Below are positions 49,380 to 62,400 of a DNA stretch of 64,000 bases, piece after piece. Made by a program: the position numbers and the translations under genes. The notes below the pieces were generated by a model that made no database searches, was not told the origin of the DNA, and worked only from the letters and a program-made list of their open reading frames with translations. Origin of the DNA: Colletes latitarsis (taxonomy: Eukaryota; Arthropoda; Insecta; Hymenoptera; Colletidae); the NCBI RefSeq assembly GCF_051014445.1, contig NC_135134.1:27469672-27533671 (forward strand), given 5' to 3'. How positions within the stretch are numbered: position 1 is the first letter of the stretch; each line of letters starts with the position of its first letter.

Positions 49380-52300
49380 TCTAAAATATTGATGGAAACC
49401 AGGTTTAATTGACTGTTTCAGTGTTGTACTTCATTACTACGTTATGCAATCCAGAAAAAGCCCGGGATCTAGCCATCAAGTATGAGAAATATGCGAAAGA
49501 ATGAGCCTGATGAGGGCAAATCCTAGACCTAATCCAGACCTAACATGCGTTATCCTCTAAAATATTGATCGAAACCAGGATTAATTGACTGTTTCAGCGT
49601 GGTACCACATTACTACGTGATACAATCCAGAAAAAGCCCGGGATCTAGCCATCAAGTTTGAGAAATATGCGAAAGAATGAGCCTGATGAGGGCAAATCCT
49701 AGACCTAATCCAGACCTAACATGCGTTATCCTCTAAAATATTGATCGCAACCAGGTTTAATTGACTGTTTCAGTGTGGTCCCACATTACTACGTGATCCA
49801 AACCAGAAAAAACCCAGGATCAGTTCAACAAGTATGTGAAAAACGCGAAAGTATGAGTCTGATGAGGTCAAATTCCAGACCTATCCCAGACTTAACTTGC
49901 GTTATCCTCTAAAATATTGATCGAAACCAGGTTTAATCGACTGTTTCAGCGTGGTACCACATTACTACGTGATCCAAACCAGAAAAAACCCAGGATCTGT
50001 TCAACAAGTATGTGAAATACGCGAAAGTATGAGCCTGATGAGGGCAAATCCCAGACCTATCCCAGACCTAACTTGCGTTATCCTCTAAAATATTGATCGA
50101 AACCAGGTTTAATTGACTGTTTCAGCGTGGTACCACATTACTACGTGATACAATCCAGAAACAGCCCAGGATCTAGCCATGAAGTATGAGAAATATGCGA
50201 AAGTATGAGCCTGATGAGGGCAAATCCTAGACCTAACCCAGACCTAACATGCGTTATCCTCTAAAATATTTATCAAGACCAGGTTTAATTGATTGTTTCA
50301 GTGTGGTCCCACATTACTACGTGATCCAAACCAGAAAAAACCCAGGATCTGTTCAATATGTATGAGAAATATGCGAAAGAATGAGCCTGATGAGAGCAAA
50401 TCCCAGACCTTACCTTGACCTAACATGAATTATTCTCTAAAATATTGATCGAAACCAGATTTAATTGACTGTTTCAGCGTGATACCACACTACTACGTGA
50501 TCCAAACCAGAAAAGCCCAGGATCCGTTCAACAAGTATGTTAAAACTGCGAAAGTATGAGTCTGATGAGGGCAAATCCAAGACCTATCCCAGACTTAACT
50601 TGCGTTATCCTCTAAAATATTGATCGAAACCAGGTTTAATCGACTGTTTCAGCGTGGTACCACATTACTACGTGATCCAAACCAGAAAAAGCCCACGATC
50701 TAGCCATGAAGTATGAGAAATATGCGAAAGTAAGAGCCTGATGAGGGCAAATCCTAGACCTATCCCAGACCTAACTTGCGTTATCCTCTAAAATATTGAT
50801 CGAAACCAGGTTTAACTGACTGTTTCAGCGTGGTACCACATTACTACGTGATACAATCCAGAAACAGCCCAGGATCTAGCCATGAAGTATGAGAAATATG
50901 CGAAAGTATGAGCCTGATGAGGGCAAATCCTAGACCTAACCCAGACCTAAAATGCGTTATCCTCTAAAATATTTATCAAGACCAGGTTTAATTGATTGTT
51001 TCAGTGTGGTCCCACATTACTACGTGATCCAAAACAGAAAAAACCCAGGATCTGTTCAACAAGTATGTGAAAAACGCGAAAGTATGAGCCTGATGAGGGC
51101 GAATCCCAGATCTATCCCAGACCTACCTTGCGTTGTCCTCTAAAATATTGATGGAAACCAGGTTTAATTGACTGTTTCAGTGTTGTACTTCATTACTACG
51201 TTATGCAATCCAGAAAAAGCCCGGGATCTAGCCATCAAGTATGAGAAATATGCGAAAGAATGAGCCTGATGAGGGCAAATCCTAGACCTAATCCAGACCT
51301 AACATGCGTTATCCTCTAAAATATTGATCGAAACCAGGGTTAATTGACTGCTTCAGTGTGGTCCCACATTACTACGTGATCCAAACCAGAAAAAACCCAG
51401 GACCTGTTCAACATGTATGAGAAATATGCGAAAGAATGAGCCTGATGAGAGCAAATCCCAGACCTAACCTAGACCTAACATGAATTATTCTCTAAAATAT
51501 TGATCGAAACCAGGTTTAATTGACTGTTTCAGCGTGGTACCACATTACTACGTGATACAATCCAGAAAAAGCCCAGGATCTAGCCATCAAGTTTGAGAAA
51601 TATGCGAAAGAATGAGCCTGATGAGGGCAAATCCTAGACCTAATCCAGACCTAACATGCGTTATCCTCTAAAATATTGACCGCAACCAGGTTTAATTGAC
51701 CGTTTCAGTGTGGTCCCACATTACTACGTGATCCAAACCAGAAAAAACCCAGGATCAGTTCAACAAGTATGTGAAAAACGCGAAAGTATGAGTCTGATGA
51801 GGTCAAATTCCAGACCTATCCCAGACTTAACTTGCGTTATCCTCTAAAATATTGATCGAAACCAGGTTTAATCGACTGTTTCAGCGTGGTACCACATTGC
51901 TACGTGATCCAAACCAGAAAAAACCCAGGATCTGTTCAACAAGTATGTGAAAATCGCGAAAGTATGAGTCGGATGAGGGCAAATCCCAGACCTATCCCAG
52001 ACCTAACTTGCGTTATCCTCTAAAATATTGATCGAAACCAGGTTTAATTGACTGTTTCAGCGTGGTACCACATTACTACGTGATACAATCCAGAAACAGC
52101 CCAGGATCTAGCCATGAAGTATGAGAAATATGCGAAAGTATGAGCCTGATGAGGGCAAATCCTAGACCTAACCCAGACCTAACATGCGTTATCCTCTAAA
52201 ATATTTATCAAGACCAGGTTTAATTGATTGTTTCAGTGTGGTCCCACATTACTACGTGATCCAAACCAGAAAAAACCCAGGATCCGTTCAACAAGTATAT

Positions 52301-53300
52301 GAAGAATGCGAAAGTATGAGTCTGATGAGTGAAAATCCCAGGCCTAACCTAGACCTAACATGCGTTATCCTATAAAATATTGATCGAAACCATGTTCAAT
52401 TGACTGTTTCAGTGTTGTACTTCATTACTACGTGATGCAATCCAGAAAAAGCCCAGGATCTAGCCATCAAGTATGAGAAATATGCGAAAGAATGAGCCTG
52501 ATGAGGGCAAATCCTAGACCTAACCCAGACCTAACATGCGTTATCCTCTAAAATATTTATCCAGACCAGGTTTCATTGAATGTTTCAGTGTGGTACCACT
52601 TTACAACGTGATCCAATCCAGAAATAGCCCAGGATCTAGCCATGAAGTATGAGAAATATGCGAAAGTATGAGCCTGATGAGGGGAAATCCTAGACCTAAC
52701 CTAGACCTAAAATTCGTTATCCTCTAAAATATTTATCAAGACCAGGTTAAATTGATTGTTTCAGTGTGGTCCCACATTACTACGTGATCCAAACCAGAAA
52801 AAACCCAGGATCTGTTCAACAAGTATGTGAAAAACGCGAAAGTATGAGCCTGATGAGGGCAAATCCCAGACCTATCCCAGACCTAACTTGCGTTGTCCCC
52901 TAAGATATTGATGGAAACCAGGTTTAATTAACTGTTTCAGTGTTGTCCTTCATTACTACGTGATGCGATCCAGAAAAAGCCCAGGATCTAGCCATCAAGT
53001 ATGAGAAATATGCGAAAGAATGAGCCTGATGAGAGCAAATCCCAGACCTAACCTAGACCAAACATGAATTATTCTCTAAAATATTGTTCGAAATCATGTT
53101 CAATTGACTGTTTCAGTGTTGTACTTCATTACTACGTGATGCAATCCAGAAAAAGCCCATTATCTAGCCATCAAGTATGAGAAATATGCGAAAGAATGAG
53201 CCTGATGAGGGCAAATCCAAGACCTATCCCAGACCTAACTTGCGTTATCCTCTAAAATATTGATCGAAACCAGGTATAATTGACTGTTTCAGTGTGGTAC
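49380..53300 (+). repeat. 11-mer higher-order repeat, two copies (about 1935 bp)
   Basis: About 49.4-51.3 kb matches 51.35-53.3 kb at an offset of 1933-1936 bp (11 monomers). Markers are CGGGATCTAGCCATC or its CAGGATC form near 49637 and 51570, GCAACCAGGTTTAATTGAC near 49747 and 51682, and the TATCAAGACCAGGTTTAATTG monomer near 50270 and 52206. Confidence 0.7.
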
Positions 53301-53415
53301 CACATTACTACGTGATCCAATCCAGAAATAGCCCAGGATCTAGCCATGAAGTATGAGAAATATGCGAAAGTATGAGCCTGACGAGGGCAAATCCTAGACC
53401 TAACCCAAACCTAAC

Positions 53416-56400
53416 ATGCGTTATCCACTAAACTATTTATCAAGACCAGGTTTAATTGATTGTTTCATTGTGGACCCACATTACTACGTGATCCAAACCA
53501 GAAATAACCCAGGATCCGTTCAAGAAGTATGTGAAGAATGCGAAAGTATGAGTCTGATGAGTGAAAATCCTAGACCTAACCTAGACCTAAGATGCATTAT
53601 CCTCTAAAATATTTATCCAGACCAGGTTTCATTGAATGTTTCACTGTGGTACCACTTTACTACGTGATCCAATCCAGAAATAGCCCAGGATCTAGCCATG
53701 AAGTATGAGAAATATGCGAAAGTAAGAGCCTGATGAGGGCAAATCCTAGACCTATCCCAGACCTAACTTGCGTTATCCTCCAAAATATTGATCGAAACCA
53801 GGTTTAATTGTCTGTTTCAGCGTGGTACCACATTACTACGTGATACAATCCAGAAACAGCCCAGGATCTAGCCATGAAGTATGAGAAATATGCGAAAGTA
53901 TGAGCCTGATGAGGGCAAATCCTAGTCTAAACCCAGACCCAACATGCGTTATCCTCTAAAATATTTATCAAGACCAGGTTTAATTGATTGTTTCAGTGTG
54001 GTCCCACATTACTACGTGATCCAAACCAGAAAAAACCCAGGATCCGTTCAACAAGTATGTGAGGAATGCGAAAGTATGAGTCTGATGAGTGAAAATCCCA
54101 GGCCTAACCTAGACCTAACATGTATTATTCTCTAAAATATTGATCGAAACCAGATTTAATTGACTGTTTCAGTGTGGTCCCACATTACTACGTGATGCAA
54201 ACCAGAAAAAACCCAGGGTCCGTTCAACAAGTATATGAAGAATGCGAAACTATGAGTCTGATGAGTGAAAATCCCAGGCCTAACCTAGACCTAACATGCG
54301 TTATCCTATAAAATATTGATCGAAACCATGTTCAATTGACTGTTTCAGTGTTGTACTTCATTACTACGTGATGCAATCCAGAAAAAGCCCAGGATCTAGC
54401 CATCAAGTATGAGAAATATGCGAAAGAATGAGCCTGATGAGGGCAAATCCTAGACCTAACCCAGACCTAACATGCGTTATCCTCTAAAATATTTATCCAG
54501 ACCAGGTTTCATTGAATGTTTCAGTGTGGTACCACTTTACAACGTGATCCAATCCAGAAATAGCCCAGGATCTAGCCATGAAGTATGAGAAATATGCGAA
54601 AGTATGAGCCTGATGAGGGGAAATCCTAGACCTAACCTAGACCTAAAATTCGTTATCCTCTAAAATATTTATCAAGACCAGGTTAAATTGATTGTTTCAG
54701 TGTGGTCCCACATTACTACGTGATCCAAACCAGAAAAAACCCAGGATCTGTTCAACAAGTATGTGAAAAACGCGAAAGTATGAGCCTGATGAGGGCAAAT
54801 CCCAGACCTATCCCAGACCTAACTTGCGTTGTCCCCTAAGATATTGATGGAAACCAGGTTTAATTAACTGTTTCAGTGTTGTCCTTCATTACTACGTGAT
54901 GCGATCCAGAAAAAGCCCAGGATCTAGCCATCAAGTATGAGAAATATGCGAAAGAATGAGCCTGATGAGAGCAAATCCCAGACCTAACCTAGACCAAACA
55001 TGAATTATTCTCTAAAATATTGTTCGAAATCATGTTCAATTGACTGTTTCAGTGTTGTACTTCATTACTACGTGATGCAATCCAGAAAAAGCCCATTATC
55101 TAGCCATCAAGTATGAGAAATATGCGAAAGAATGAGCCTGATGAGGGCAAATCCAAGACCTATCCCAGACCTAACTTGCGTTATCCTCTAAAATATTGAT
55201 CGAAACCAGGTATAATTGACTGTTTCAGTGTGGTACCACATTACTACGTGATCCAATCCAGAAATAGCCCAGGATCTAGCCATGAAGTATGAGAAATATG
55301 CGAAAGTATGAGCCTGACGAGGGCAAATCCTAGACCTAACCCAAACCTAACATGCGTTATCCACTAAACTATTTATCAAGACCAGGTTTAATTGATTGTT
55401 TCATTGTGGACCCACATTACTACGTGATCCAAACCAGAAAAAACCCAGGATCCGTTCAAGAAGTATGTGAAGAATGCGAAAGTATGAGTCTGATGAGTGA
55501 AAATCCTAGACCTAACCTAGACCTAAGATGCATTATCCTCTAAAATATTTATCCAGACCAGGTTTCATTGAATGTTTCACTGTGGTACCACTTTACTACG
55601 TGATCCAATCCAGAAATAGCCCAGGATCTAGCCATGAAGTATGAGAAATATGCGAAAGTAAGAGCCTGATGAGGGCAAATCCTAGACCTATCCCAGACCT
55701 AACTTGCGTTATCCTCCAAAATATTGATCGAAACCAGGTTTAATTGTCTGTTTCAGCGTGGTACCACATTACTACGTGATACAATCCAGAAACAGCCCAG
55801 GATCTAGCCATGAAGTATGAGAAATATGCGAAAGTATGAGCCTGATGAGGGCAAATCCTAGTCTAAACCCAGACCCAACATGCGTTATCCTCTAAAATAT
55901 TTATCAAGACCAGGTTTAATTGATTGTTTCAGTGTGGTCCCACATTACTACGTGATCCAAACCAGAAAAAACCCAGGATCCGTTCAACAAGTATGTGAGG
56001 AATGCGAAAGTATGAGTCTGATGAGTGAAAATCCCAGGCCTAACCTAGACCTAACATGTATTATTCTCTAAAATATTGATCGAAACCAGATTTAATTGAC
56101 TGTTTCAGTGTGGTCCCACATTACTACGTGATGCAAACCAGAAAAAACCCAGGGTCTGTTCAACAAGTATGTGAAGAATGCGATAGTATGAGTCTGATGA
56201 GTGAAAATCCCAGGCCTAATCTAGACCTAACATGCGTTATCCTCAAAAATATTGACCGAAACCTGGTTTAATCGACTGTTTCAGTGTGGTACCATATTAC
56301 TATGTGATCCAAACCAGAAAATAACGCAGGATCTGATCAACGAGTATGTGAAGGGTGCGAAAGTATGAGTCTGACGAGGTCAAATCCCAGACGTATCCCA

Positions 56401-59400
56401 GACCTAACATGCGTTATCCTCTAAAATATTGATCGAAACCAGGTTTAATCGACTGCTTCAGTGTGATACCACATTACTACGTGATCCAAACCAGAAAAAA
56501 CCCAGGATCTGTTCAACAAGTATGTGAAAAACGCGAAAGTATGAGCCTGATGAGGGCAAATCCTAGACCTAACCCAGACCTAACTTGCGTTGTCCTCTAA
56601 AATATTTATCCAGACCAGGTTTCATTGAATGTTTCAGTGTGGTACCACTTTACAACGTGATCCAATCCAGAAATAGCCCAGGATCTAGCCATGAAGTATG
56701 AGAAATATGCGAAAGTATGAGCCTGATGAGGGGAAATCCTAGACCTAACCTAGACCTAAAATTCGTTATCCTCTAAAATATTTATCAAGACCAGGTTAAA
56801 TTGATTGTTTCAGTGTGGTCCCACATTACTACGTGATCCAAACCAGAAAAAACCCAGGATCTGTTCAACAAGTATGTGAAAAACGCGAAAGTATGAGCCT
56901 GATGAGGGCAAATCCCAGACCTATCCCAGACCTAACTTGCGTTGTCCCCTAAGATATTGATGGAAACCAGGTTTAATTAACTGTTTCAGTGTTGTCCTTC
57001 ATTACTACGTGATGCGATCCAGAAAAAGCCCAGGATCTAGCCATCAAGTATGAGAAATATGCGAAAGAATGAGCCTGATGAGAGCAAATCCCAGACCTAA
57101 CCTAGACCAAACATGAATTATTCTCTAAAATATTGTTCGAAATCATGTTCAATTGACTGTTTCAGTGTTGTACTTCATTACTACGTGATGCAATCCAGAA
57201 AAAGCCCATTATCTAGCCATCAAGTATGAGAAATATGCGAAAGAATGAGCCTGATGAGGGCAAATCCAAGACCTATCCCAGACCTAACTTGCGTTATCCT
57301 CTAAAATATTGATCGAAACCAGGTATAATTGACTGTTTCAGTGTGGTACCACATTACTACGTGATCCAATCCAGAAATAGCCCAGGATCTAGCCATGAAG
57401 TATGAGAAATATGCGAAAGTATGAGCCTGACGAGGGCAAATCCTAGACCTAACCCAAACCTAACATGCGTTATCCACTAAACTATTTATCAAGACCAGGT
57501 TTAATTGATTGTTTCATTGTGGACCCACATTACTACGTGATCCAAACCAGAAAAAACCCAGGATCCGTTCAAGAAGTATGTGAAGAATGCGAAAGTATGA
57601 GTCTGATGAGTGAAAATCCTAGACCTAACCTAGACCTAAGATGCATTATCCTCTAAAATATTTATCCAGACCAGGTTTCATTGAATGTTTCACTGTGGTA
57701 CCACTTTACTACGTGATCCAATCCAGAAATAGCCCAGGATCTAGCCATGAAGTATGAGAAATATGCGAAAGTAAGAGCCTGATGAGGGCAAATCCTAGAC
57801 CTATCCCAGACCTAACTTGCGTTATCCTCCAAAATATTGATCGAAACCAGGTTTAATTGTCTGTTTCAGCGTGGTACCACATTACTACGTGATACAATCC
57901 AGAAACAGCCCAGGATCTAGCCATGAAGTATGAGAAATATGCGAAAGTATGAGCCTGATGAGGGCAAATCCTAGTCTAAACCCAGACCCAACATGCGTTA
58001 TCCTCTAAAATATTTATCAAGACCAGGTTTAATTGATTGTTTCAGTGTGGTCCCACATTACTACGTGATCCAAACCAGAAAAAACCCAGGATCCGTTCAA
58101 CAAGTATGTGAGGAATGCGAAAGTATGAGTCTGATGAGTGAAAATCCCAGGCCTAACCTAGACCTAACATGTATTATTCTCTAAAATATTGATCGAAACC
58201 AGATTTAATTGACTGTTTCAGTGTGGTCCCACATTACTACGTGATGCAAACCAGAAAAAACCCAGGGTCTGTTCAACAAGTATGTGAAGAATGCGATAGT
58301 ATGAGTCTGATGAGTGAAAATCCCAGGCCTAATCTAGACCTAACATGCGTTATCCTCAAAAATATTGACCGAAACCTGGTTTAATCGACTGTTTCAGTGT
58401 GGTACCATATTACTATGTGATCCAAACCAGAAAATAACGCAGGATCTGATCAACGAGTATGTGAAGGGTGCGAAAGTATGAGTCTGACGAGGTCAAATCC
58501 CAGACGTATCCCAGACCTAACATGCGTTATCCTCTAAAATATTGATCGAAACCAGGTTTAATCGACTGCTTCAGTGTGATACCACATTACTACGTGATCC
58601 AAACCAGAAAAAACCCAGGATCTGTTCAACAAGTATGTGAAAAACGCGAAAGTATGAGCCTGATTAGGGCGAATCCCAGATCTATCCCAGACCTAACTTG
58701 CGTTGTCCTCTAAAATATTGATGGAAACCAGGTTTAATTGACTGTTTCAGTGTTGTACTTCATTACTACGTGATACAATCCAGAAACAGCCCAGGATCTA
58801 GCCATGAAGTATGAGAAATATGCGAAAGTATGAGCCTGATGAGGGCAAATCCTAGACCTAACCCAGACCTAACATGCGTTATCCTCTAAAATATTTATCA
58901 AGACCAGGTTTAATTGATTGTTTCAGTGTGGTCCCACAATACTACGTGATCCAAACCAGAAAAAACCCAGGATCTGTTCAATATGTATGAGAAATATGCG
59001 AAAGAATGAGCCTGATGAGAGCAAATCCCAGACCTTACCTTGACCTAACATGAATTATTCTCTAAAATATTGATCGAAACCAGGATTAATTGACTGTTTC
59101 AGTGTGGTCCCACATTACTACGTGATCCAAACGAGAAAAAACCCAGGATCCGTTCAACAAGTATATGAAGAATGCGAAAGTATGAGTCTGATGAGTGAAA
59201 ATCCCAGGCCTAACCTAGACCTAACATGCGTTATCCTATAAAATATTGATCGAAACCAGGTTTAATGGACTGTTTCAGTGTGGTACCACACTACTACGTG
59301 ATTCAAACCAGAAAAAACCCAGGATGTGTTCAACAAGTATGTTAAAACTGCGACAGTATGAGTCTGATGAGGGCAAATCCAAGACCTATCCCAGACTTAA

Positions 59401-62400
59401 CTTGCGTTATCCTCTAAAATATTGATCGAAACCAGGTTTAATCGACTGTTTCAGCGTGGTACCACATTACTACGTGATCCAAACCAGAAAAAGCCCACGA
59501 TCTAGCCATGAAGTATGAGAAATATGCGAAAGTAAGAGCCTGATGAGGGCAAATCCTAGACCTATCCCAGACCTAACTTGCGTTATCCTCTAAAATATTG
59601 ATCGAAACCAGGTTTAATTGACTGTTTCAGCGTGGTACCACATTACTACGTGATACAATCCAGAAACAGCCCAGGATCTAGCCATGAAGTATGAGAAATA
59701 TGCGAAAGTATGAGCCTGATGAGGGCAAATCCTAGACCTAACCCAGACCTAAAATGCGTTATCCTCTAAAATATTTATCAAGACCAGGTTTAATTGATTG
59801 TTTCAGTGTGGTCCCACATTACTACGTGATCCAAAACAGAAAAAACCCAGGATCTGTTCAACAAGTATGTGAAAAACGCGAAAGTATGAGCCTGATGAGG
59901 GCAAATCCCAGACCTATCCCAGACCTAACTTGCGTTGTCCCCTAAGATATTGATGGAAACCAGGTTTAATTGACTGTTTCAGTGTTGTACTTCATTACTA
60001 CGTGATGCGATCCAGAAAAAGCCCAGGATCTAGCCATCAAGTATGAGAAATATGCGAAAGAATGAGCCTGATGAGAGCAAATCCCAGACCTAACCTAGAC
60101 CAAAAATGAATTATTCTCTAAAATATTGATCGAAACCATGTTCAATTGACTGTTTCAGTGTTGTACTTCATTACTACGTGATGCAATCCAGAAAAAGCCC
60201 AGGATCTAGCCATCAAGTATGAGAAATATGCGAAAGAATGAGCCTGATGAGGGCAAATCCTAGACCTAACCCAGACCTAACATGCGTTATCCTCTAAAAT
60301 ATTTATCCAGACCAGGTTTCATTGAATGTTTCAGTGTGGTACCACTTTACAACGTGATCCAATCCAGAAATAGCCCAGGATCTAGCCATGAAGTATGAGA
60401 AATATGCGAAAGTATGAGCCTGATGAGGGGAAATCCTAGACCTAACCTAGACCTAAAATTCGTTATCCTCTAAAATATTTATCAAGACCAGGTTAAATTG
60501 ATTGTTTCAGTGTGGTCCCACATTACTACGTGATCCAAACCAGAAAAAACCCAGGATCTGTTCAACAAGTATGTGAAAAACGCGAAAGTATGAGCCTGAT
60601 GAGGGCAAATCCCAGACCTATCCCAGACCTAACTTGCGTTGTCCCCTAAGATATTGATGGAAACCAGGTTTAATTAACTGTTTCAGTGTTGTCCTTCATT
60701 ACTACGTGATGCGATCCAGAAAAAGCCCAGGATCTAGCCATCAAGTATGAGAAATATGCGAAAGAATGAGCCTGATGAGAGCAAATCCCAGACCTAACCT
60801 AGACCAAACATGAATTATTCTCTAAAATATTGTTCGAAATCATGTTCAATTGACTGTTTCAGTGTTGTACTTCATTACTACGTGATGCAATCCAGAAAAA
60901 GCCCATTATCTAGCCATCAAGTATGAGAAATATGCGAAAGAATGAGCCTGATGAGGGCAAATCCAAGACCTATCCCAGACCTAACTTGCGTTATCCTCTA
61001 AAATATTGATCGAAACCAGGTATAATTGACTGTTTCAGTGTGGTACCACATTACTACGTGATCCAATCCAGAAATAGCCCAGGATCTAGCCATGAAGTAT
61101 GAGAAATATGCGAAAGTATGAGCCTGACGAGGGCAAATCCTAGACCTAACCCAAACCTAACATGCGTTATCCACTAAAATATTTATCAAGACCAGGTTTA
61201 ATTGATTGTTTCATTGTGGACCCACATTACTACGTGATCCAAACCAGAAAAAACCCAGGATCCGTTCAAGAAGTATGTGAAGAATGCGAAAGTATGAGTC
61301 TGATGAGTGAAAATCCTAGACCTAACCTAGACCTAAGATGCATTATCCTCTAAAATATTTATCCAGACCAGGTTTCATTGAATGTTTCACTGTGGTACCA
61401 CTTTACTACGTGATCCAATCCAGAAATAGCCCAGGATCTAGCCATGAAGTATGAGAAATATGCGAAAGTAAGAGCCTGATGAGGGCAAATCCTAGACCTA
61501 TCCCAGACCTAACTTGCGTTATCCTCCAAAATATTGATCGAAACCAGGTTTAATTGTCTGTTTCAGCGTGGTACCACATTACTACGTGATACAATCCAGA
61601 AACAGCCCAGGATCTAGCCATGAAGTATGAGAAATATGCGAAAGTATGAGTCTGATGAGGGCAAATCCTAGTCTAAACCCAGACCCAACATGCGTTATCC
61701 TCTAAAATATTTATCAAGACCAGGTTTAATTGATTGTTTCAGTGTGGTCCCACATTACTACGTGATCCAAACCAGAAAAAACCCAGGATCCGTTCAACAA
61801 GTATGTGAGGAATGCGAAAGTATGAGTCTGATGAGTGAAAATCCCAGGCCTAACCTAGACCTAACATGTATTATTCTCTAAAATATTGATCGAAACCAGA
61901 TTTAATTGACTGTTTCAGTGTGGTCCCACATTACTACGTGATGCAAACCAGAAAAAACCCAGGGTCTGTTCAACAAGTATGTGAAGAATGCGATAGTATG
62001 AGTCTGATGAGTGAAAATCCCAGGCCTAATCTAGACCTAACATGCGTTATCCTCAAAAATATTGACCGAAACCTGGTTTAATCGACTGTTTCAGTGTGGT
62101 ACCATATTACTATGTGATCCAAACCAGAAAATAACGCAGGATCTGATCAACGAGTATGTGAAGGGTGCGAAAGTATGAGTCTGACGAGGTCAAATCCCAG
62201 ACGTATCCCAGACCTAACATGCGTTATCCTCTAAAATATTGATCGAAACCAGGTTTAATCGACTGCTTCAGTGTGATACCACATTACTACGTGATCCAAA
62301 CCAGAAAAAACCCAGGATCTGTTCAACAAGTATGTGAAAAACGCGAAAGTATGAGCCTGATGAGGGCAAATCCTAGACCTAACCCAGACCTAACTTGCGT